A stretch of DNA of 64,000 bases, taken from assembly GCF_902498195.1 (NCBI RefSeq), contig NZ_CABVIY010000002.1, positions 62,001 through 126,000 on the forward strand, written 5' to 3'. This document shows, in pieces, positions 1-8,415 of the stretch (the first letter of the stretch is position 1; each line of letters begins with the position of its first letter). Source of the stretch: Pseudomonas fluorescens. Lineage in GTDB: Bacteria > Pseudomonadota > Gammaproteobacteria > Pseudomonadales > Pseudomonadaceae. The notes below the pieces were generated by a model. The model was not told the origin of the DNA. It made no database searches and saw only the letters and a list, made by a program, of their open reading frames with translations. Position numbers and translations under genes: made by a program.

Positions 1-139
1 GGCGCAGATCCTGCCGTTCCACGCCGAGCTGGCCTTCGAGGCCGGTCGTTACCACGAAATTCCGGGGCTGCTCACTCGCCTCCCCGAAAAAACCCGCCAG
101 CGACCTCCCTTCGCTGATCTGGTGAGGAGCTGGACATGA
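1..139 (+). CDS. pelE: PelE, C-terminal end (partial)
   Basis: An open frame enters from the left edge (first full codon at base 2) and ends with TGA at 137-139. It overlaps the ATG of the next gene in an ATGA arrangement. Only about 45 residues are visible, reading AQILPFHAELAFEAG and ending RSWT. In pel operons the gene directly upstream of pelF is pelE, an inner-membrane protein with a cytoplasmic TPR-like tail that works with PelD and PelG in Pel export. The identity rests on gene order and the translational coupling, since the visible piece is too short for a firm family call. Confidence 0.7.
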   Translation, partial: AQILPFHAELAFEAGRYHEIPGLLTRLPEKTRQRPPFADLVRSWT

Positions 140-1650
140 GTCACAAGGAAGAGGCGCCGATGGCCGACATCTGCCTGCTGCTCGAAGGCACCTGGCCTTA
201 TGTGCGCGGCGGTGTGTCGAGCTGGATCCACCAGATGATCCTCGGCCTGCCGGAATTGACCTTCTCGGTGATGTTCATCGGTGGACAGCGCTCGGCCTAT
301 GGCGAGCGTCGCTACCAGGTTCCGGCGAACGTGTTGCACATCGAAGAAGTCTTTCTCGAAGACGCGACCCATCCGACCGACACCCGGGGCACGCCACGGG
401 AAGCCGATTTGCAGCAGCTTCAGGATTTGTACCGCTTCCTGCATCACCCGGACGCGCCGGAACCTGCGCTGGGTGAAAGCCTGCTCGCCTGCATCGCCGA
501 AGGCCGCATGACCCTGGACGACGTGCTGCGCAGCCGCGCCAGCTGGGAAGCGTTGAGCGAAGGCTATCGCCTGCATTGCGCCGACCCCTCGTTCATCAAC
601 TATTTCTGGACCCTGCGCTCGATGCAGTCGCCGATGCTGATGCTCGCCGAAGCGTCGTTGCGGATGCCTCGGGCGCGGGTGCTGCATTCGATTTCCACCG
701 GTTACGCCGGGCTCCTGGGCTGCATCCTCAAGCAGCGCTGGAAGTGCACCTACCTGCTCAGCGAGCACGGGATCTACACCAAGGAACGCAAGATCGACCT
801 GGCCCAGGCCAGCTGGATCGCCGAGAGTTCCGGCGAGGCCTTGAACCGCAGCCTCGACGCCGGTTCGGGTTATATCCGTACCTTGTGGGTGCGTTTCTTC
901 GAGCGCATCGGCCAGCTGACGTACAACAGCGCCGACAGCATCATTTCGCTGTATGACGGTAACCGCCAGCGGCAAATCAAGGACGGTGCCGATCCGGTCC
1001 GTACCCGGGTCATTCCCAACGGCATCGACCTGCCACAGTGGACCGCGGCGCTGGAATCGCGCGCGCCCGGCATCGCGCCGGTGGTGGGCCTGATCGGCCG
1101 CGTGGTGCCGATCAAGGACGTAAAGACCTTTCTGCGGGCGATGCGCGGCGTGATCAGCGCCATGCCCCAGGCCGAAGGCTGGATCGTCGGGCCCGAAGAA
1201 GAAGACCCGGAATACGTCAGCGAATGCCGCAGCCTGATGGCCAGCCTGGGGCTGGAGGGCAAGGTGCATTTCCTTGGCTTCCAGCGTATCCAGGAAATCC
1301 TGCCGCAACTGGGCCTGATGGTGCTGACCTCGATCAGCGAGGCGCAACCGCTGGTGATTCTCGAAGCCTGGGCCGCCGGCACGCCGGTGGTCAGCAGTGA
1401 CGTGGGCTCGTGCCGCGAGCTGATCGAAGGCGGCAGCGCCGAAGACCGCGACCTGGGCCTTGCCGGCAAAGTGGTGGCGATTGCCGATCCACAAGCCACC
1501 AGCGTGGCGATCCTCGAACTGTTGCGCAGCCCGTCGCGCTGGCAGGCCGCGCAGGCCAGCGGCTTGCTGCGGGTCACCCGTTACTACACCGAAGCCTTGA
1601 TGCTGCAGCGTTATCGCGACTTGTATCAAGCCGCCATGGAGAACAGTTAA
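136..1650 (+). CDS. pelF: PelF, GT4-family glycosyltransferase of Pel synthesis
   Basis: This 504-residue soluble glycosyltransferase polymerises nucleotide-sugar precursors into the Pel exopolysaccharide on the cytoplasmic side of the inner membrane. The N-terminus (ADICLLLEGTWPYVRGGVSS) is the characteristic PelF signature. The C-terminal half has the GT-B features of the GT4 family: VIPNGIDL near residue 295, GLIGRVVPIKDVKTF near 318, and the E-x7-E region SEAQPLVILEAWAAGTPVV near 400-418. The length matches known PelF proteins (about 505 aa). The ATG at 136 overlaps the pelE stop and is preceded by GAGGAG at 123-128. The stop directly abuts the pelG start at 1651, so the genes are translationally coupled in the pelABCDEFG order. 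Confidence 0.95.
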   Translation: MSHKEEAPMADICLLLEGTWPYVRGGVSSWIHQMILGLPELTFSVMFIGGQRSAYGERRYQVPANVLHIEEVFLEDATHPTDTRGTPREADLQQLQDLYRFLHHPDAPEPALGESLLACIAEGRMTLDDVLRSRASWEALSEGYRLHCADPSFINYFWTLRSMQSPMLMLAEASLRMPRARVLHSISTGYAGLLGCILKQRWKCTYLLSEHGIYTKERKIDLAQASWIAESSGEALNRSLDAGSGYIRTLWVRFFERIGQLTYNSADSIISLYDGNRQRQIKDGADPVRTRVIPNGIDLPQWTAALESRAPGIAPVVGLIGRVVPIKDVKTFLRAMRGVISAMPQAEGWIVGPEEEDPEYVSECRSLMASLGLEGKVHFLGFQRIQEILPQLGLMVLTSISEAQPLVILEAWAAGTPVVSSDVGSCRELIEGGSAEDRDLGLAGKVVAIADPQATSVAILELLRSPSRWQAAQASGLLRVTRYYTEALMLQRYRDLYQAAMENS

Positions 1651-3021
1651 ATGGCCGGTATTGGCTTCGAACTACGCAAGATCCTGTCGCGCGATTCCTA
1701 CACCGCGACCTTGCACGCTTATGTCTATGCCGGCCTGATCAGCTCCGGCCCCTGGGTGTTGTCGATCATCAGCGTGATGCTGGTGGGTATCATCAGCCTG
1801 AGCCGTGTCGTGCCCAATACCCTGGTCGGGCAGTTTCTGGTGACAGTGACCTACCTGATGGCCAGTTCGCTGATCCTCACCGGCGGCTTGCAGCTGTTCT
1901 TCACCCGCTTCGTGTCTGATCGCCTGTTCGAACAAAAGTACGAGCAGATCCTGCCCAACCTGCTGGGTGTGTTGTTGATCATCACCGTCGGTGCCGGGGT
2001 GCTGGGCATCGTCGTGCTGAGCCTGTTGTTCGATCAGTCGCTGATCTACCGATTGCTGGTGCTGTCCAACTTCGTGGTGTTGTGCAACCTGTGGATGGTG
2101 ATCATCTTCCTCTCGGGGATGAAGGCCTATAACCGCATCCTGCTGGTGATGCTGGTGGGCTACTCGCTGATGGTGGTCAGCGCCTACCTGCTGGCTTTCC
2201 TGGCGATACCGGGCCTGTTGCTGGCGTTGTTGATCGGGCACACCACGCTGTTGTTCCTGTTTCTCTACGACATCCTGCGCGAGTACCGCGCCGAGAAGCT
2301 GATCGCCTTCGACTTCCTCCAGCGCCGCCAGGTGTTCGTCAGCCTGCTGGCCACCGGGCTGTTCTACAACCTGGGCATCTGGATCGACAAGTTCCTGTTC
2401 TGGTTCAACCCCGGCACGTCGAACATCGTCATCGGTCCGCTGCGGGCGTCGATCCTGTACGACTTGCCGATCTTCCTCGCGTACCTGGCGATCATTCCCG
2501 GCATGGCGGTGTTCCTGGTGCGCATCGAAACCGATTTTGCCGAATGGTATGACCGGCTGTTCCGGGCGATCCGCGAGGGTGAAACCCTGCAGCACATCAG
2601 TTCGCTGAAAACCGAAATGACCTTGTCGATCCGTCAGGGCCTGCTGGAAATCTGTAAGGTGCAGGGGCTGACCGTGGTGCTGCTGTTCCTGTTCGCCCCC
2701 CGTTTGCTGGACTGGCTGGGGATCTCCAGTTACTACCTGCCGCTGTTCTACATCGACCTGATCGGGGTGAGCATCCAGGTGGTGTTCATGGCGCTGCTCA
2801 ACGTGTTCTTCTACCTGGACAAGCGCACCGTGGTGCTGGAGTTGTGCGTGCTGTTCGCCGTGTTGAACGCCACCCTGACCTTGCTCAGCATGTACCTGGG
2901 CCCGAGCTTCTTCGGCTATGGCTTCACGCTGTCGTTGCTGATCTGCGTGTTGCTGGGGCTGCACCGTTTGACCACGGCGCTGGAAGACCTCGAGTACGAC
3001 ACTTTCATGTTGTCGCGCTGA
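1651..3021 (+). CDS. pelG: PelG, polytopic inner-membrane Pel exporter
   Basis: The 456-residue protein consists almost entirely of hydrophobic helices, about twelve predicted by eye. It starts with MAGIGFELRKILSRDSYTA, the conserved PelG N-terminus. PelG belongs to the polysaccharide transporter (MOP/PST) group and forms the inner-membrane complex with PelD and PelE that moves the nascent polymer to the periplasm, where PelA and PelB act. It starts immediately after the pelF stop codon. It is the last gene of the operon and is followed by a stable hairpin at 3037-3073. Confidence 0.95.
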   Translation: MAGIGFELRKILSRDSYTATLHAYVYAGLISSGPWVLSIISVMLVGIISLSRVVPNTLVGQFLVTVTYLMASSLILTGGLQLFFTRFVSDRLFEQKYEQILPNLLGVLLIITVGAGVLGIVVLSLLFDQSLIYRLLVLSNFVVLCNLWMVIIFLSGMKAYNRILLVMLVGYSLMVVSAYLLAFLAIPGLLLALLIGHTTLLFLFLYDILREYRAEKLIAFDFLQRRQVFVSLLATGLFYNLGIWIDKFLFWFNPGTSNIVIGPLRASILYDLPIFLAYLAIIPGMAVFLVRIETDFAEWYDRLFRAIREGETLQHISSLKTEMTLSIRQGLLEICKVQGLTVVLLFLFAPRLLDWLGISSYYLPLFYIDLIGVSIQVVFMALLNVFFYLDKRTVVLELCVLFAVLNATLTLLSMYLGPSFFGYGFTLSLLICVLLGLHRLTTALEDLEYDTFMLSR

Positions 3022-3036
3022 CCCCCAGGCGGTACC

Positions 3037-3073
3037 TGCAAAGGCACTGGCGTCTCGCGCCGGTGCCTTTGCA
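3037..3073 (+). terminator. Hairpin ending the pel operon
   Basis: A near-perfect inverted repeat starts 16 bases after the pelG stop. The arms read TGCAAAGGCACTGGCG and CGCCGGTGCCTTTGCA. There is no long T-run, so it may slow or end transcription or stabilise the mRNA 3' end. Confidence 0.6.
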
Positions 3074-3116
3074 GTTCGGGAACGCGTAAACCCGGATGCC
3101 CAGTGGTGCTTTCGAG

Positions 3117-3147
3117 TTCTTCGCGAGCGTGCTCGCTCCTACACAGG
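3117..3147. repeat. REP palindrome (Pseudomonas type)
   Basis: The sequence CTTCGCGAGCGTGCTCGCTC followed by CTACA matches the common repetitive extragenic palindrome of fluorescens-group pseudomonads (GCGAGC-n-GCTCGC core plus CCTACA). It lies in the short gap between pelG and the convergent MFS gene. Confidence 0.65.
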
Positions 3148-3155
3148 GCATTGCG

Positions 3156-4490
3156 TCAAACCGTGGGGTTCTCCTGGGTCGCGGGTTGCAGTTCCGCCCG
3201 CTGGCTGCGCCTGAACAGCAACAACATGATGACCCCGCCCATGGCCACGATGGCGGCCGCTACGCGCAGGGCCATTCCCAGGTCACCGGTGGCGGTGGTG
3301 ATGTAACCCAGCAGCGAAGGCCCGATGGCGCCGCCCAGTGCGCCAATGCTGCTGACGATGGCGATCCCCGCTGCGGCGGCGCGACGGGAGAGGACTTCTG
3401 GCGGAATCGACCAAAACACCGACAAGCTCGCGAAATGCCCGGCCGAGGCGATGCTCAGCAGCAGGATCGACAGCACCGGGTTACCTTCGGCATTGCGCAG
3501 CAAGGCCAGGCTCAGGGCCGCCGCGAACAACGGCAGCGCATAGTGCCAGCGACGCTCGCGGGAACGGTCGGAATGGCGTCCCACCCAAAGCATCGCCACG
3601 ATGCCCACCAGGGCCGGGATGGCGGCCAGGAAACCGACATGCATCACGTCGCTGATACCGCTGTTATGAATGATCGTCGGCGAGAAAAAGGCGATGGTAT
3701 TGGCCAGCACATAGCTGCACAGCGAGATCAACCCCAGCACCAGGAGCTTGGGTTCCTTCAGGGCCAGGCGCAGGGAGCTTTCATGGCCTGATGGCGCGTG
3801 AGCTTGCTGCTCGACCTGCAAATCCTGCTCGACTTGCTGTTTTTCCTTGTCGCTGAGCCATTTGGCATTCGCCGGCCGGTCATCCAGCCAGACGAATGCA
3901 ACCACTCCCAGGATCATCGCTGGCAGGCCTTCGAGCAGAAACATCCACTGCCAGCCCTTGAGCCCCAGGTACCCGGAAAAGTAACTCATGATCCAGCCCG
4001 ACAGCGGCGAGCCGATGAGCCCGGCAATGGGCACGCCGACAAAAAACAGCGACGTGATGCGTCCGCGCCGGCTGGCCGGATACCAATAGGAGAGGTACAG
4101 AATGATGCCCGGGAAGAAGCCGGCTTCGGCCACGCCCAGCATCACCCGCAACACATAAAACTGCCAGGGTGTCTGCACGAACATGGTCAGTGTCGATACC
4201 AGCCCCCACAGCAGCATGATCCTGAGCAGCGTCTTGCGCGCACCAATGCGGGCCAGCAGCAGATTGCTCGGCACCTCGAACAGCAGGAAGCCGACGAAAA
4301 ACAAGCCGGCGCCCAGGCCGTAGACGGCCGCGCTGAACCCCAGGTCGTTACTGAACTGCAGCTTGGCAATGCCAATGTTGACCCGGTCGATGTAGTTGAC
4401 GATGTAGCACAGCAACAGCAGCGGCATGATCCGCAAGGTTATTCGTCGATACACCGCAGAATCATTGCCCAGGGATGTGGAAGGTTGCAT
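3156..4490 (-). CDS. MFS transporter, anion:cation symporter type
   Basis: This 444-residue, twelve-helix major facilitator protein probably imports an organic acid together with protons. N-terminal features such as CYIVNYIDRVNIGIAKLQ and GFLLFEVPSNLLLARIGARK are typical of the ACS family (tartrate, phthalate and hexuronate carriers). A cytoplasmic loop near residues 200-240 is charged, and the second half resumes at LVLGLISLCSYVLANT. The reading frame is open further upstream, but ATG at 4490 is chosen because AGGAG lies a few bases before it and family members start there. It is divergent from the flavoprotein gene at 4706 across a palindromic operator, which ties it to the catabolic cluster as the likely substrate importer. 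Confidence 0.85.
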   Translation of the reverse strand: MQPSTSLGNDSAVYRRITLRIMPLLLLCYIVNYIDRVNIGIAKLQFSNDLGFSAAVYGLGAGLFFVGFLLFEVPSNLLLARIGARKTLLRIMLLWGLVSTLTMFVQTPWQFYVLRVMLGVAEAGFFPGIILYLSYWYPASRRGRITSLFFVGVPIAGLIGSPLSGWIMSYFSGYLGLKGWQWMFLLEGLPAMILGVVAFVWLDDRPANAKWLSDKEKQQVEQDLQVEQQAHAPSGHESSLRLALKEPKLLVLGLISLCSYVLANTIAFFSPTIIHNSGISDVMHVGFLAAIPALVGIVAMLWVGRHSDRSRERRWHYALPLFAAALSLALLRNAEGNPVLSILLLSIASAGHFASLSVFWSIPPEVLSRRAAAAGIAIVSSIGALGGAIGPSLLGYITTATGDLGMALRVAAAIVAMGGVIMLLLFRRSQRAELQPATQENPTV

Positions 4491-4639
4491 GGGAACTCCT
4501 GTCTTGTTTTTGTTGGAGGCTGCTGATCCTGGACAGAGGCCCGCAGAGGCCAGGCTGGCCTGGTGAGTCCGTCCGTCACACAGCGTGCGAGTCAATACGC
4601 TTACACGTGCTGCCTGCGATTTGCAGGGTCGGCATGTGA

Positions 4640-4674
4640 TTGACAAGGTCAACTATGTAGTTGATATTGTCAAC
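4640..4674. promoter_or_regulatory. Palindromic operator, probably for the MarR regulator
   Basis: Between the divergent starts at 4490 and 4706 lies TCAACTATGTAGTTGA (4649-4664), a palindrome with perfect 7-bp arms. It overlaps a second inverted pair, GTTGA-n5-TCAAC, at 4660-4674. The left flank TTGACAA (4640-4646) mirrors TTGTCAA. MarR dimers bind palindromes of this size. The start of the MarR gene itself (about 10560-10571) carries the related TTAGTTGACATG, which fits autoregulation. Confidence 0.55.
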
Positions 4675-4705
4675 GTAAATAAACACCCATGACGAGGCGT
4701 GACCT

Positions 4706-5671
4706 ATGTCGTTGAACACCCCTTTGACCCGCCTGCTCGGCATCCAGTACCCCATCATACAAGCGGGCATGAGTTGGGCCTCCAGCTGTGCCGCATTGCC
4801 TGCGGCAGTCTCCAATGCCGGTGGTCTTGGGGTGATTGCCGCCGGCCCCATGCGCCTTGAAGACCTGGCGCAGACCCTCGCCGAGATCAAGACGCTCACC
4901 GACAAACCCTACGCCGTCAATATCCCGCTGTACCGCAAAGGCGCCGAGGACATACTCGACCTTCTGGAGCGCGAACGCGTGCCGGTGATCATTGCCAGCC
5001 AGGGCTCGCCGAGGCCGCACCTGGAGCGCTTTCATCGCTATGGCGCGACCTGGTTGCACGTCGTCGCCTTTGTCGAGCATGCCCGCAAGGCAGCGGCGGC
5101 CGGTGTCGATGCGCTGGTGGTGGTCGGTTGCGAGGCCGGCGGTCACCCGCCCGCCAATGAGGTGAGCACGCTGGTCAATGTGCGCAGTGTGCTACAGCAC
5201 GTCGATTGCCCGGTGGTGGCGGGCGGAGGCGTCGCCGACGGTTACGCCATCGCCGCTTTGCTGGCGCTGGGCGCGGACGCGGTGCAGCTGGGCACACGCT
5301 TCATTCTCAGTGACGAGGCGCGCCTGCACCCGGAGTACAAGCGCAAAGTGCTTGAGGCCGGCATCGACGACACCCTGCTGGTGGGGCGCGGCAAGCTGCC
5401 GGTGCGCAGCGTTCGCAATGCATTCACCGACCGGGTGCTGGCCGCCGAGCGCGACGGCCAGGCCATCAACGATCCGGCGGCGTATGAAGCGCTGCTGGCC
5501 TCGGCCACCCTCAAGCAAGCCAGCCTTGAGGGCGACACGGCCAATGGCAAGGTCGAGGCCGGCCAGTGCGCCGGACTGATCAACGATATTCAACCCGCCG
5601 CCAGCATCATGGCGACGCTGGTGCAGGAAACAGAGCGGGCACTCAAGCGTCTTCGCGACATGCAGTCTTGA
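4706..5671 (+). CDS. Nitronate monooxygenase-family flavoprotein
   Basis: This 321-residue TIM-barrel flavoprotein belongs to the nitronate monooxygenase / 2-nitropropane dioxygenase family, which also includes FabK-like enoyl reductases. Visible family landmarks are the N-terminal IQYPIIQAGMSWAS, the substrate/FMN region VVGCEAGGHPP near residue 145, and the phosphate-binding segment PVVAGGGVADGYAIAALLAL with GADAVQLGTRFI near 175-205. It opens the rightward operon and stands 14 bases from the next gene. In a CoA-thioester pathway it might reduce or oxidise an unsaturated acyl intermediate rather than act on nitroalkanes. That role is inference. Confidence 0.8.
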   Translation: MSLNTPLTRLLGIQYPIIQAGMSWASSCAALPAAVSNAGGLGVIAAGPMRLEDLAQTLAEIKTLTDKPYAVNIPLYRKGAEDILDLLERERVPVIIASQGSPRPHLERFHRYGATWLHVVAFVEHARKAAAAGVDALVVVGCEAGGHPPANEVSTLVNVRSVLQHVDCPVVAGGGVADGYAIAALLALGADAVQLGTRFILSDEARLHPEYKRKVLEAGIDDTLLVGRGKLPVRSVRNAFTDRVLAAERDGQAINDPAAYEALLASATLKQASLEGDTANGKVEAGQCAGLINDIQPAASIMATLVQETERALKRLRDMQS

Positions 5672-5684
5672 TAGGAGAACAACA

Positions 5685-6434
5685 ATGACCACCGAAACCC
5701 TGATCCTGAGCGAAGTCGATAATGGCGTGCTGGTGCTGACGCTCAATCGCCCGGACAAACTCAACGCCCTGAATTTCGCCCTGACCCAGGCCCTGGTCGA
5801 TGCCCTGAAAGCCGCCGACGCCGACGAGTCGATCCGCGCGATTATCCTGACCGGTGCCGGTCGTGGTTTCTGTGCGGGGGCCGATACCCGCGAGTTCGCC
5901 ATTCTCACCCCGGACAACCAGGCGCTGGTCGAACAGCGCGCCGCCTTGACCACGGAATTGCAGGGGCTGGGCAAACGCCTGAGCAAGCCGTTGATTGCCG
6001 CGGTCAACGGCTACGCCATGGGCGGAGGCAGCGGCCTGGTGCTGTCCTGCGATCTGGCCCTGGCGACGCCCGAGGCGCGGTTTGGTTACCCGGAGGTCAA
6101 GCATGGCATCGTCGCCGCCATTGTCATGGCCGGGCTCGTGGAGCATGTCGGGCGCAAGGCGGCCTTTGAGCTGGTGGCCTGCGGTCGCACCGTGCAGGCG
6201 GACGAAGCCCTGGCTCTGGGCCTGATCAATCGGGTTGTGCCGGCGGAGCGCTTGCTCGACGAAGCGCGCCAACTCGCGGCGACGCTGGCCAGTCATTCGG
6301 TCGAGGCCATGCAGGCCACCAAACAGATCTTCCATGAAGTGGCGCAGTTGCCGTTCACTGAAGGTTTGAAGCGCGGCCAGGCACTCAATGCGCGGATGCG
6401 GGCTTTCCGTCAAAGCCAGGGGACCCCTGCATGA
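5685..6434 (+). CDS. Enoyl-CoA hydratase/isomerase (crotonase) 1
   Basis: A 249-residue crotonase-fold protein. The oxyanion-hole segments are visible: GRGFCAGADTREFA near residue 62 and NGYAMGGGSGLVLSCDLALA near 107. The second catalytic glutamate position is kept in GYPEVKHG, but the first is not: GGGSGL stands where hydratases have GGGCE. The enzyme may therefore be an isomerase or another crotonase rather than a classical hydratase. The start is well supported by AGGAGAAC upstream of ATG 5685. It overlaps the CoA-transferase gene by an ATGA junction. Confidence 0.85.
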   Translation: MTTETLILSEVDNGVLVLTLNRPDKLNALNFALTQALVDALKAADADESIRAIILTGAGRGFCAGADTREFAILTPDNQALVEQRAALTTELQGLGKRLSKPLIAAVNGYAMGGGSGLVLSCDLALATPEARFGYPEVKHGIVAAIVMAGLVEHVGRKAAFELVACGRTVQADEALALGLINRVVPAERLLDEARQLAATLASHSVEAMQATKQIFHEVAQLPFTEGLKRGQALNARMRAFRQSQGTPA

Positions 6435-7648
6435 AACCACTCCAGGGTATTACTGTGATCGAGATGGCCCGGGTGCTTGCCTGCCCGCTGGCCGGGATGA
6501 TCCTGGCGGAGCTGGGCGCGCGGGTGATCAAGGTCGAGCAGCCTGTCACCGGTGACGAAACCCGGGGCTACGAGCCTTTCGCCGACAACGCCCCGCAAAG
6601 CGAGGGCGATGACGCGGGCCTGGAGCGTAGCGCTTATTACTACGCGTTCAATCGCAGCAAGGAATCGATCAGCGTCAATCTGCGCACCGCCGAAGGCCAG
6701 GACATCGTGCGCAAGCTGGTGACCGAGGCCGATGTGGTGCTCGAGAATTTCCCCACCGGCACCCTGGCCCGTTACGGCCTGGATTGGCCGAGCCTGCAAA
6801 AGCTCAACCCGCAGCTGGTGTATGTCTCCTGCACCGGTTTTGGCCAGACGGGCCCCTACGCCAAACGCAAAGGCTATGACACGGTGTTCCAGGCCATGAG
6901 CGGCCTGATGAGCATGACCGGCGCTCGCGAAGGTGAACCGGTCAAGCCCGGCGTACCGGTGGCGGACATGACCTCGGGCCTGTGGATCGCGCTGGGCACA
7001 CTGGCCATGCTCCAGGGTGCCAAGGGGCGTCGAGAGGGCGCTTACCTGGATTTCTCCATGCTCGACGGGCAGATCCCGCTGCTCTCGCTGGCCGCCGCGC
7101 GCTTCTTTACCCATGCAGAAATACCCGCCCGCCTGGGCACCGAACATCCGGGGCGCGTGCCCTCGGCCAGCTTCCGCTGTGCCGACGGTGGCTTCGTGCA
7201 CATCACCGGCGCCGATCAGCATTGGAAGCCCTTGTGCAAATTGCTGGGCCTGGACGCACTTGCCGAGGATCCACGGTTGCAGGAAAACAGTGGGCGGGTG
7301 CGGCACCGTGACGACGTCATGCAGGCGCTGACCCAGGCGTGCCAGGAAATGACGCGCGACCAACTCTGTGCCGCGTGCGACGCCTTCGGCGTGCCGGCCG
7401 GTCCGCTCAAGACACTGGACGAAGTGATGGTCGATCCGCACCTGCAAGCGCGAGGCGTGTTCGACAGCTTCGAGCATCCGCAGACGGGCACCTTCCCGGC
7501 GATTCGCTTGCCCTTTCGCTTCACCGGCTTCGACGACCCGACACCCAGTCGCCCGCCGTTGCTGGGTGAGCACAATGACCGGGTACTGGCCGAACTGGGC
7601 TTTTCCCTCCAGCAGATCGATGGCCTTCGGGCCCAGGGAGCGATTTGA
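6431..7648 (+). CDS. CaiB/BaiF-type CoA-transferase (family III)
   Basis: A 405-residue class III acyl-CoA transferase, which moves CoA between carboxylic acids. The opening MKPLQGITVIEMARVLACPL and GAEVIKVE-like GARVIKVEQP near 33 are family hallmarks. The nucleophilic aspartate is in GVPVADMTSGLW near residue 178. The C-terminal half has LDEVMVDPHLQARGVF, also typical. The gene overlaps the crotonase upstream (ATGA). It probably activates the pathway substrate by CoA transfer, working alongside or instead of the ATP-dependent synthetase encoded downstream. Confidence 0.9.
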   Translation: MKPLQGITVIEMARVLACPLAGMILAELGARVIKVEQPVTGDETRGYEPFADNAPQSEGDDAGLERSAYYYAFNRSKESISVNLRTAEGQDIVRKLVTEADVVLENFPTGTLARYGLDWPSLQKLNPQLVYVSCTGFGQTGPYAKRKGYDTVFQAMSGLMSMTGAREGEPVKPGVPVADMTSGLWIALGTLAMLQGAKGRREGAYLDFSMLDGQIPLLSLAAARFFTHAEIPARLGTEHPGRVPSASFRCADGGFVHITGADQHWKPLCKLLGLDALAEDPRLQENSGRVRHRDDVMQALTQACQEMTRDQLCAACDAFGVPAGPLKTLDEVMVDPHLQARGVFDSFEHPQTGTFPAIRLPFRFTGFDDPTPSRPPLLGEHNDRVLAELGFSLQQIDGLRAQGAI

Positions 7649-7650
7649 TC

Positions 7651-8415
7651 ATGGACACGTATTCCACTGTACGTCTGCACCTCGACACCGAACGCCACAT
7701 TGCCGAACTGGTGCTTGATCGACCCGACGCGCGCAACGCCTTGAACAGTGCCTTGTGCCGCGATTTTCATCACGCCTTGCGCACTGTTCACGACACCCCG
7801 GACGTGCACGTGCTGATGATTCGCGCCGAAGGTTCGGTGTTCTGTGCGGGCGCCGATTTGAAGGAGCGTCAGGGCATGGACGACGATCAGATCCGCGCCC
7901 GGCGCCTGCGAGCCTTTGCGCTGTATGCCGCCATTGAGGATCTGCCGATTCCGGTCTTCGCGGTGATCGATGGTGCCGCCATTGGTTCCGGGTGCGAGAT
8001 TGCCAGCGCCTGTGACTTTGCCATCGCCAGCGAGCGCGCCAGCTTTCGTTACCCCGAGGCGCGTTGGGGCACCGTGGGCGCGACCCAGCGTCTGCCCCGC
8101 ATCGTCGGGCGGCGCCTGGCCAAGGAACTGATGTTCACCGGCCGCGTGGTCCATGCCGACGAGGCGCAACGTATCGGCCTGGTCAATCGTGTCGTGGCTT
8201 CGGGCGATCTGCTTGCCGTCAGCCAGGGGCTGGCCGAGGAAATCGCCGCCGGGCCGACCCACGCTATGCGCAGTGCCAAGCACACCCTGGACCACGGTCT
8301 GGACGATAGCCGCCATGGCGCGCTGGCCAGGGAAATCCTGGCGATCGAAGAGAACCTCAACGCCGGTGTCTGGAAAGCCGCCATGACCACTTTCAAGAAG
8401 GATATTGCCCCGTGA
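7651..8415 (+). CDS. Enoyl-CoA hydratase (crotonase) 2
   Basis: A 254-residue crotonase with both canonical acid/base positions: the glutamate in GSGCEIASACDFAIA and the one in FRYPEARWG. The first oxyanion-hole segment is SVFCAGADLKERQGM. It is therefore expected to be a true enoyl-CoA hydratase, in contrast to the crotonase at 5685. A TTG codon at 7645 overlaps the previous stop. ATG at 7651 with GGGAG about ten bases upstream is preferred. It is translationally coupled to the synthetase gene, whose GTG start overlaps its stop. Confidence 0.88.
   Translation: MDTYSTVRLHLDTERHIAELVLDRPDARNALNSALCRDFHHALRTVHDTPDVHVLMIRAEGSVFCAGADLKERQGMDDDQIRARRLRAFALYAAIEDLPIPVFAVIDGAAIGSGCEIASACDFAIASERASFRYPEARWGTVGATQRLPRIVGRRLAKELMFTGRVVHADEAQRIGLVNRVVASGDLLAVSQGLAEEIAAGPTHAMRSAKHTLDHGLDDSRHGALAREILAIEENLNAGVWKAAMTTFKKDIAP

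Noticed and set aside
49..1629. Long minus-strand frame opposite pelF
   Set aside because: High-GC shadow of the pelF coding strand with low-complexity H/Q/R-rich product. The plus-strand frame is clearly pelF.
1672..2964. Long minus-strand frame opposite pelG
   Set aside because: Product is an H/Q-rich repeat-like translation caused by the leucine-rich codons of pelG.
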